A stretch of DNA of 5,155 bases from Acidobacteriaceae bacterium (GTDB lineage Bacteria; Acidobacteriota; Terriglobia; Terriglobales; SbA1). The stretch covers positions 1,510-6,664 of the forward strand of contig PMHI01000549.1 in NCBI GenBank assembly GCA_003156615.1. The letters run 5' to 3'. The notes beneath the pieces were generated by a model. It was not told the DNA's origin and made no database searches. It worked only from the letters and a program-made list of their open reading frames with translations. Position 1 is the stretch's first letter, and each line of letters starts with the position of its first letter. Shown in pieces: positions 1 through 5,155 of the stretch. Made by a program: the position numbers and the translations under genes.

Positions 1-587
1 TCCCAGAAAGCCTCGCCCGGCTTGGGCGCCTTCCACAGCGCAAAGTCGCGCGCGCTGTCTTTGTCGTATTCGTCAACGTCCACACGGGCGCCGTCGAGCA
101 TTCCGCTGAAATCCTTCTTCGAGAGTTGGCCGTACCGCGGAAAGCTTGCAATACGGAAGTAATAGGATCCATCGTCGGTGCGGTAAGCGATCCCCTTTTC
201 GACCAGCTTGGCCACGAACTCCGCCATCTCCGCAATGTGTTCGGTGGCACGCACCAGTGTTGGCCGCTCAATGCCGATCATAGCCGCATCTTCCAGAAAG
301 GCTTTCTCGTACTTCGCGGTGTACTGCTGAACGCTGACTCCATCGCGCGCCGCGTTGCGGATGATCTTGTCGTCCACGTCCGTAATGTTCATGGCGTAGC
401 GTAACTTGTAGCCCGACTGCCGCAAGAATCGCTGCAGCATGTCGACGGCGATAAAGGTTCGAAAGTTGCCGATATGTCCGTAATCGTAGACGGTTGGTCC
501 GCACGCGTACATGCGGACTTCCTTGTCGCGCAGAGGACGGAACTCCTCGACCTGCGAGGAAATGGTGTTGTAAAGGTGTAAGGCCAT
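1..587 (-). CDS. cysS: Cysteinyl-tRNA synthetase, N-terminal 195 residues (cut by left window edge)
   Basis: This cytoplasmic class I aminoacyl-tRNA synthetase activates cysteine with ATP and charges tRNA-Cys. Translating the minus strand from the ATG at 587-585 gives MALHLYNTISSQ..., the usual start of the family. The motif MYACGPTVYDYGHIGN follows at residues 26-41. In it, Cys29 is the expected first zinc ligand that recognises the cysteine substrate, and HIGN (38-41) is the class I ATP-binding signature. NITDVDDKIIRNA and, near the edge, DEYDKDSARDFALWK are also family hallmarks. The frame is open to base 1, so the rest of the catalytic domain, the KMSKS loop, the other zinc ligands and the anticodon-binding part (the family is about 460-490 residues) lie outside. 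No strong Shine-Dalgarno sequence precedes the ATG. The start is chosen from the family N-terminus; an in-frame GTG at 617 also lacks one. The gene lies 57 bases downstream of pgsA with no clear terminator between, so co-transcription is likely. Confidence 0.97.
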   Translation of the reverse strand, partial: MALHLYNTISSQVEEFRPLRDKEVRMYACGPTVYDYGHIGNFRTFIAVDMLQRFLRQSGYKLRYAMNITDVDDKIIRNAARDGVSVQQYTAKYEKAFLEDAAMIGIERPTLVRATEHIAEMAEFVAKLVEKGIAYRTDDGSYYFRIASFPRYGQLSKKDFSGMLDGARVDVDEYDKDSARDFALWKAPKPGEAFW

Positions 588-644
588 AGTGATTGTGACA
601 CGCAGAGATGAACCCACAATTCTAGGGGGACGCCGGAAAGAGGG

Positions 645-1244
645 TCAACTGGCGGGGACATCGACCGCAGCATGCTCAGCCAGCGCGTGAGCGTGCGACC
701 GCAGCCGGAGTTGCACCAGAAAAACATAATGCAGCGCGGAGATAATCGTGAAGGCAAATGTGGCGCGCAAGAAGACAGTGCGGGTAATCCATATCCAGCG
801 CACCGGCCGTATGGAAAGCAGCATCACGAAGAACACAGCAGCGATCTGCGAAAATGTATTGGCCTTGCCGAAGATGCTGGGCCGGAAATCGCGCAGTCCC
901 GCGATGGCGAACAGCACCGCGCTGGCGGCCAGGATGGAAATATCGCGGCTGAAGACCAGCACCGTAAACTTCCACGGAATCTTATGCAGAATGGAGAGCA
1001 CCAGAAACATCGTGCTCAACAAGAGCTTGTCCGCGATGGGATCGAGATATTGCCCAAGCAGAGTCTGCTGGTGCAACTTGCGAGCCAACAGTCCATCCAG
1101 GCCGTCGCTGAATCCGGCAACCACGAAAAGCACCAGCGCCCAAAAATAGCGGCCTTCCACCAATTCGATCACGATAAACGGAACAAAGACCATCCGCAGC
1201 AGCGTCAGTTGGTTGGGCGCGGTGAATACTTGAGATAGTCTCAT
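645..1244 (-). CDS. pgsA: CDP-alcohol phosphatidyltransferase, probably CDP-diacylglycerol--glycerol-3-phosphate 3-phosphatidyltransferase
   Basis: This integral inner-membrane enzyme would transfer the phosphatidyl group from CDP-diacylglycerol to glycerol-3-phosphate, giving phosphatidylglycerophosphate, the precursor of phosphatidylglycerol and cardiolipin. The complete CDP-alcohol phosphotransferase signature DGxxAR-x8-G-x3-D-x3-D is visible at residues 50-72. With D47 it provides the four metal-binding aspartates D47, D50, D68 and D72. The NxLTxxR-like N-terminus (NQLTLLR, 11-17) is typical of PgsA. Several hydrophobic stretches (about 14-29, 33-45, 74-86, 93-114, 125-146 and 158-178) fit the six-helix fold, and 199 residues is normal length. 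The ATG overlaps the upstream stop as ATGA, and a weak GGGGA lies about six bases before it. This suggests translational coupling to the gene at 1241-1738. The C-terminal tail (about 180-199) is polar and probably cytoplasmic. The family signature is certain. The exact acceptor alcohol is inferred, because related enzymes use other alcohols. Confidence 0.92.
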   Translation of the reverse strand: MRLSQVFTAPNQLTLLRMVFVPFIVIELVEGRYFWALVLFVVAGFSDGLDGLLARKLHQQTLLGQYLDPIADKLLLSTMFLVLSILHKIPWKFTVLVFSRDISILAASAVLFAIAGLRDFRPSIFGKANTFSQIAAVFFVMLLSIRPVRWIWITRTVFLRATFAFTIISALHYVFLVQLRLRSHAHALAEHAAVDVPAS

Positions 1245-1738
1245 GCCGGATCCCCGGTCGGGTTTCTGGTCGTTTGACCCGCGGAACGCGCCGCGTGGCG
1301 ATCGTTTTTTCCGCTAGCTCCGGCAGAGCCCAGCAGCGCGGCGGGATCAAGCCCGGTCTTGGCCGAGAAGCGCTGCGAAAGCGAAGGCAGACTGCCGTCG
1401 GCAAGGTCCAGGTCGATGCGTTCAATCCGGTGCATAGGGAAAAAGACGACCGCGGGACTAAACGATTCGCCATCTTTCACCATCACGACCAGATCCTCAA
1501 AAGACGCCAGCTCGATACCACTCAGGCCGAGTCCTTCCGGAGTCAGCGTTAGAATCATGCCCCAGAATTTATCCCGGGGATTGCCCAATGTCACGACAAC
1601 CATGGCTCCAGGCAAGAAAGGACCGCAGGCGGGCGCCTTCGCGGCTGTACTGTCATCATCCCGCTGAGAGTCTTTGGGCATGCAACGATTGTCGCCGCCA
1701 CAACCCGAACTTTGCAACTGGCGATCGCGGTTCATCAC
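1241..1738 (-). CDS. Conserved-looking hypothetical protein coupled to pgsA, beta-rich core
   Basis: I cannot assign a function to this gene. The product is 165 residues without a signal peptide or membrane helix, so it is probably cytoplasmic. The N-terminus (1-40) and the tail (about 137-165) are polar and look disordered. The core (about 44-110) alternates short hydrophobic strands with turns: AMVVVTLGNPRDKFWGMILT, then EGLGLSGIEL, then an acidic EDLVVMVKDGE segment, then AVVFFPMHRIERIDLDL. It is followed by the motif SLPSLSQRFSAKTGLDPAALL (117-136). The strand pattern recalls an Sm/SH3-like small barrel, but this is only an impression. I recall similar proteins from Acidobacteria but cannot confirm it here. 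The stop overlaps the pgsA ATG by four bases, and frame and spacing make it a real gene. The start is uncertain. A GTG at 1738 has a GAGG nine bases upstream. An ATG lies immediately after it at 1735. A third candidate, the ATG at 1681, would remove 19 residues, including two of the three cysteines. Confidence 0.8.
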   Translation of the reverse strand: MMNRDRQLQSSGCGGDNRCMPKDSQRDDDSTAAKAPACGPFLPGAMVVVTLGNPRDKFWGMILTLTPEGLGLSGIELASFEDLVVMVKDGESFSPAVVFFPMHRIERIDLDLADGSLPSLSQRFSAKTGLDPAALLGSAGASGKNDRHAARSAGQTTRNPTGDPA

Positions 1739-1761
1739 GCCGCCCTGCCTCGACCCTCGCC

Positions 1762-1776
1762 TCCCGCATCGCGGGA
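1762..1776. promoter_or_regulatory. Small perfect hairpin in the probable leader of the hypothetical-pgsA-cysS unit
   Basis: TCCCGC (1762-1767) and GCGGGA (1771-1776) are perfectly complementary around a three-base loop, giving a six-pair, GC-rich stem. On the minus strand it sits about 23 bases upstream of the GTG start at 1738, so it would fall in the 5' leader of the operon. No run of T follows it on either strand, so it does not look like an intrinsic terminator. It may affect translation initiation or simply be a chance palindrome. Confidence 0.3.
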
Positions 1777-1788
1777 ACCGCCAACGAC

Positions 1789-1796
1789 ATTAGAAT
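1789..1796. promoter_or_regulatory. Possible -10 element(s), readable on both strands, before the tRNA fragment and the operon
   Basis: On the plus strand TAGAAT (1791-1796) matches the sigma70-type TATAAT at five of six positions. It lies 11 bases before the first base of the tRNA-like fragment at 1808, the usual distance for a tRNA promoter. On the minus strand the overlapping TCTAAT (1794-1789) also matches five of six, and would start a leader of roughly 40-45 bases before the GTG at 1738. I see no good -35 hexamer at 16-18 bases spacing for either direction, so both readings are tentative. Confidence 0.3.
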
Positions 1797-1807
1797 AACT
1801 GCAGCGT

Positions 1808-1827
1808 AGGCGCGTAGCTCAGTTGGT
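1808..1827 (+). pseudogene. 5' fragment of a tRNA gene, broken in the D-loop (perhaps tRNA-Val)
   Basis: The bases AGGCGCG-TA-GCTC-AGTTGGT reproduce a tRNA 5' end in order: a seven-base acceptor strand, T8 and A9, the D-stem GCTC, and a D-loop with the invariant A14 and G18-G19. The expected GAGC that closes the D-stem is replaced by CACACACACC. No five-pair anticodon stem with a seven-base loop, no GGTTCGA-type T-arm and no complementary CGCGCCT acceptor strand follow before 1924. It therefore cannot fold into a tRNA. An acceptor strand AGGCGCG is one I associate with some bacterial tRNA-Val(GAC) genes, but the identity is a guess because the anticodon is missing. The correctly spaced TAGAAT upstream supports this being the remnant of a once real gene. 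The fragment is on the strand opposite all the protein genes. Confidence 0.6.
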
Positions 1828-1924
1828 CACACACACCGACGCTTTTACCCGGTCAGCGCAAAGAGACCAGCTAGAATGGCCATCCTGGCAAGCGGGTGCG
1901 GGGTGGCGAATGTCACCGGGGGCA

Positions 1925-4900
1925 TCAAAACAGGAGTTTCAAGGACACTTGGCCGATGCGCGGGTCTCTCACGCTGGTTACGGTGCCGAACTGCATGCCA
2001 CTATCAATGTCTCCATTAACATTAAAGAACTGCGCGTGGTTGAAGACATTGAAAAACTCTGCGCGAAATTGCAAGTTCCATGATTCTCGAATTTTCGTGT
2101 TCTTGAGCAGGGCCATGTCGAAGTTGTTGATGCCAGGGCCGACAAAAAATCGCTTCGGGGAAGTCCCGATCTGGCCCAGTGATTCCGGCGTGAATAACGA
2201 AGTATTGAAGTAGGGCTTTCCAGATCGGGGATCGGTGAAGTGGAGAGGGCCAGGTGTGTAGTCCGGAGTGTCCACGGTGTTGCCATTAGGTCCGGTGAAA
2301 AAAGTTCCGAGCAGCGAATTGTCATCCGGCTCGTTGAGAGTTACTGGCAGACCGGACGCGAATCGTGTAATTCCGCTAAGCGCCCAGCCACTTGCCAACC
2401 GATTTTTTCCCAACAAACGGTCAAATGGCAGTTCGTAGCGGTAGCTCAAAACAAAGTTGTGCGGCACGTCAAACGAAGATAAAGCACGGCTCAACCTGGC
2501 ATTCACTGGATTGATTTGGTCGCCCCATCCGGAAGAATCGTCGATCGATTTGCTGAAGGTGTAACCCGCAAGAAATTCCAATGGGCCGGTGGCATAACGC
2601 CAGGTTAGCTGCAGTGAATTGTAGTTCGAATTGCCGATCGCAATGAAATAACCATCACTGCCAAAATTGGGGCCGAGCACAGGACGCGTGCTGTTGATCG
2701 TTGCGCCACTTGCTGTCGTGTAAACGCCATTCTCACCGAAGGGACCGCATGTTGGGCTGCCCGGCGCAACCTGATATGACTGGCTGACGCTGAGGCAAAG
2801 TTGCGCATCGCCTGGGTTCGCTTCAAGGTCGCTGAGCAGTCTGTGTCCCTGCGTACCGACATAGGCGACACTGAGGACGCTCTTCTGGCCAAGAGAACGT
2901 TGAATCGAGATATTGTAGCTCTCGGTGTAGGGGACGCGGTTTTTATACCAGAACCCGGGCGAACTGGAGATTGGCAGGAATTGCGACCAGTCGACCGAGT
3001 TATCGGGATGGCTGGCGGACACGTTCGTCGGGGGCAGTGCCACGGGAAACCTTTGGCCTTCGGAGTTGCCGGTTGCGCGGTCGACGAAAGGCGTGGCAAA
3101 CAGCGGCGGCACCGGGCTGACATAGTAGAAGCCAAATGGCGCGTCCCCAACTTCGTTGAAACCGGTAGCATCCTCAAAGGCCGTGTAGAAGATGCCAAAA
3201 CCTGCCCGGATGCTAGTTTCGCCCGGTCCCCCGATGATCCGTCCTAACAGTCCTTCAGAATAGTGCGGAGCCCAAGCGATTCCTAAACGAGGCGCGAGAT
3301 TTGTATATCGTGTGGGAGCCAGAGTACTTGGAACGCCAGGATCGCCGGGGAAAACCCACCCCTGCGGCGAACCCGGAAAAAGTTTCGATTGTAATCCCGG
3401 CACGATCGTCTCTAATTGCCCATTGGCTTCATACCAGGGAGAAGTCACATCCCAGCGAAGCCCATAATTAATGGTTAGCTCCGAAGTCGCGCGCCAACTG
3501 TCCTGGGCATAAAGACCCAGATATCGCGTTCGCGTGTGCAGGGGCAATTCCTCACCCTGCGTGTAGGCAGCCGGCGCTCCGATCAGGAAATCCACGAAAT
3601 CGCTTCCAGTTTCGGCGCCAGTAAAGTTGAATGTTCCATTGTCTGCTCCGTAGGTATGAATCGTGATTTGGTCGTAGTGAAAGGCTCCCCCGAATCTTAT
3701 CGTGTGCGTGCCTCGCACCACCGAGAAGTTGTCGCTTACTTGATAGGTATTGTTGGCCTGCGATTGGAAAAAGCCGGGAACTCCAATGGTATAGGCGTTG
3801 AAAGCAATTTGTGGAACTCCCTCATCCTGCGGCAGCAACGGATCGATGCCTAACGTGTTTGCTCCGGTGACGAATCCCAGCGAACTGAGACTGACGGTGC
3901 CTCCGGTCGGTTTGTCTGCAAAATTAGCCATCCGGGTGTAACTGACGCGAAGTTCGTTGAACTTCATCAATCCAATCGGGCGGTTATAGTTCAGCGTCAA
4001 TAATTGCGCGCGGCCGTCTGTGGCTGCCGTGAATCCAGGTACCGAAGCCGACGTGTATGGATTGTTCAGCGTGAAATTGTCCAGGAAATAATATCCCGAC
4101 AGAGTTCCCCAGCTGCTGTTGTAATCAATGCGCGCTCCGCCTTTATTGTCGGTCAGAGTTGTGTTCACTGCCGATGTGGAGAAATACGGTGGCAGGTTCG
4201 GCTTCGGTATATACGGAAGGATATTATTGGATATGGGATTAAACGCGGCTTGCGGCACCACTGCGTTCGGAAAGACACAGTTCTGATCGCTTACACAGCC
4301 ACTTTGGTAATAAGGCTCGCCCGACGTGACGGCATAGCCGAGCTCGTTCGATAGCTGGTTCGCCCAGAACCCGCCGTTTACACTACCCGTCAACTGGCTT
4401 GCCAAATCGGAGACGTTCCCGCTGCGATCTGCTGAGGAGGGAACAGGAACCAGACCCGAATTCTGGCCCTGAATCATGCGTGTTCCCTGGAAGTCGCCGA
4501 AGAAAAAAATCTTGTCGCGACGAATTGGGCCGCCCGCGGTGCCGCCAAACTGGTTTTGAATGAATGCTCCGCGAGTGGGGCTCAGATAATTCCTGGCGTC
4601 GAGGTCAGTGTTTCGCAAAAAATCGAACAGATCTCCATGATATGCGTTCGAACCGCTCTTGGTGATGGCGTTCACTTGCCCGCCGCTGTAGTTCCCATAC
4701 TCCGCATCGAAATTGTTGGTCAGGATCCGGAACTCGGCGATGGAGTCCAAATTTGGCACTACAGAAGTTCCCATGTATGTGCCTTCTTCAACATTCGCCC
4801 CGTTTACCATGAATCCGTTCGCGGACTCTCTGCCTCCGCTCACGGACAGGCTACCTGCGTTTAGGTTGCCAGATACCGGCAGGGTCGCATACTGCCCGGA

Positions 4901-5155
4901 GCTCACCGGGGCCACGCCCGGCTGCAGAGCAAGTAAGTCGGTATAACTGCGGCCGTTCAGAGGAACTGACGTCATCTTGTCACTGTTGATTACTTCTCCC
5001 ATCTGGGTGCTGGCGGTTTCCACCTGAACAGCAGACGCATCTACCGTGATCTGGTCCAGCACCCGACCCAATTGAAGGTGAATGTCTGCTGTCAGTGCCG
5101 AATTGACGTCCAACACAAAACCCACGGCCCGGAATTTCTTGAAGCCAGTTTGCTC
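1925..5155 (-). CDS. Oar-like TonB-dependent outer-membrane receptor (N-terminus cut by right window edge)
   Basis: This is a large outer-membrane beta-barrel of the Oar-like TonB-dependent transporter family. The frame is open to base 5155 and encodes 1076 residues here (numbered from the edge). Residues 1-31 (EQTGFKKF... to LQLG) are the end of a carboxypeptidase-regulatory-like domain. The plug follows: VPLNGRSYTDLLALQPGV (64-81), SGGRESANGFMVNGAN (106-121) and the stretch from VPNLDSIAEFRILTNNFD (133-150) to AITKSGSN (163-170). The barrel opens with NQFGGTAGGPIRRDKIFFFG (201-220). Later strands include LGLYAQDSWR and INYGLRWD (about 540-570) and RAEFFNVFNHAQF near the end. The terminal KLLF ends in the aromatic residue expected by the BAM insertion machinery. 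The GTG at 5125 is not the start, because homologous sequence continues before it. The signal peptide and most of the regulatory domain are missing. The substrate is unknown: Oar of Myxococcus xanthus helps export the protease PopC, and other members are presumed to take up polymers. No partner gene lies downstream. Confidence 0.95.
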   Translation of the reverse strand, partial: EQTGFKKFRAVGFVLDVNSALTADIHLQLGRVLDQITVDASAVQVETASTQMGEVINSDKMTSVPLNGRSYTDLLALQPGVAPVSSGQYATLPVSGNLNAGSLSVSGGRESANGFMVNGANVEEGTYMGTSVVPNLDSIAEFRILTNNFDAEYGNYSGGQVNAITKSGSNAYHGDLFDFLRNTDLDARNYLSPTRGAFIQNQFGGTAGGPIRRDKIFFFGDFQGTRMIQGQNSGLVPVPSSADRSGNVSDLASQLTGSVNGGFWANQLSNELGYAVTSGEPYYQSGCVSDQNCVFPNAVVPQAAFNPISNNILPYIPKPNLPPYFSTSAVNTTLTDNKGGARIDYNSSWGTLSGYYFLDNFTLNNPYTSASVPGFTAATDGRAQLLTLNYNRPIGLMKFNELRVSYTRMANFADKPTGGTVSLSSLGFVTGANTLGIDPLLPQDEGVPQIAFNAYTIGVPGFFQSQANNTYQVSDNFSVVRGTHTIRFGGAFHYDQITIHTYGADNGTFNFTGAETGSDFVDFLIGAPAAYTQGEELPLHTRTRYLGLYAQDSWRATSELTINYGLRWDVTSPWYEANGQLETIVPGLQSKLFPGSPQGWVFPGDPGVPSTLAPTRYTNLAPRLGIAWAPHYSEGLLGRIIGGPGETSIRAGFGIFYTAFEDATGFNEVGDAPFGFYYVSPVPPLFATPFVDRATGNSEGQRFPVALPPTNVSASHPDNSVDWSQFLPISSSPGFWYKNRVPYTESYNISIQRSLGQKSVLSVAYVGTQGHRLLSDLEANPGDAQLCLSVSQSYQVAPGSPTCGPFGENGVYTTASGATINSTRPVLGPNFGSDGYFIAIGNSNYNSLQLTWRYATGPLEFLAGYTFSKSIDDSSGWGDQINPVNARLSRALSSFDVPHNFVLSYRYELPFDRLLGKNRLASGWALSGITRFASGLPVTLNEPDDNSLLGTFFTGPNGNTVDTPDYTPGPLHFTDPRSGKPYFNTSLFTPESLGQIGTSPKRFFVGPGINNFDMALLKNTKIRESWNLQFRAEFFNVFNHAQFFNVNGDIDSGMQFGTVTSVRDPRIGQVSLKLLF

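Noticed and set aside
672..1238. A 188-codon open frame on the plus strand opposite pgsA.
   Set aside because: It is antisense to a certain gene. Its translation is rich in Gln, His and Arg with no domain or strand pattern, as expected from the reverse complement of GC-rich codons.
1828..1855. ACCG...CGGT around CTTTTA, considered as a tRNA-Lys-like anticodon arm continuing the tRNA.
   Set aside because: The loop would be 11 bases instead of seven, the D-stem is not closed, and no T-arm or 3' acceptor strand follows.
1851..1868. GGTC...GACC inverted repeat after the tRNA fragment, considered as remaining tRNA arms or a terminator.
   Set aside because: It has only four pairs with a ten-base loop, does not match the geometry of any tRNA arm, and lacks a T run.
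1902..1917. Stem GGTGGC/GTCACC just beyond the receptor stop, considered as its terminator.
   Set aside because: Read as minus-strand RNA, one position becomes an A-C mismatch, leaving four continuous pairs, and no U tract follows.
1896..2213. Plus-strand open frames at the 3' end of the receptor gene (also 1823-2083).
   Set aside because: They lie mostly antisense to the conserved barrel end. No Shine-Dalgarno sequence or recognisable protein pattern is present.
1925..5155. Considered whether the receptor is paired with a SusD-like lipoprotein or a polysaccharide utilisation locus.
   Set aside because: The next genes in the transcription direction are housekeeping genes, and the barrel has Oar-like rather than SusC-like motifs.

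Overview
This window most likely comes from an acidobacterium (class Terriglobia or a relative). The clearest reason is the large Oar-like TonB-dependent receptor, a family greatly expanded in that phylum. The compact order of a small conserved hypothetical gene, a CDP-alcohol phosphatidyltransferase gene and a cysteinyl-tRNA synthetase gene, together with the moderately high GC content, is compatible with this. The assignment is an inference from protein resemblance, not from a marker gene.

Layout: every protein gene lies on the minus strand, so transcription runs from right to left. (1) Positions 5155-1925 hold an outer-membrane Oar-like TonB-dependent receptor. Its reading frame stays open through the right edge, so the signal peptide and most of the N-terminal carboxypeptidase-regulatory-like domain lie outside the window. 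(2) Positions 1924-1739 are a short intergenic region. It contains 20 bases that match the 5' end of a tRNA on the plus strand but stop in the D-loop, a -10-like element just before that fragment, and a small perfect hairpin. (3) Positions 1738-1 are a tight three-gene group: an unrecognised 165-residue protein, a phosphatidylglycerophosphate synthase-type enzyme (pgsA) whose start overlaps the previous stop in ATGA, and, 57 bases further on, cysS, which is cut by the left edge.

How they work together: the hypothetical gene, pgsA and cysS look like one housekeeping transcription unit serving phospholipid synthesis and tRNA charging. The overlap suggests that the hypothetical protein and PgsA are translationally coupled. 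The receptor is functionally separate and is probably a lineage-specific accessory gene. The broken tRNA between the two blocks marks a possible rearrangement or assembly junction and is the oddest thing here. I found no CRISPR array, transposase, integrase, toxin-antitoxin pair or defence system. The window is mostly ordinary, and I do not see a convincing undescribed system in it.
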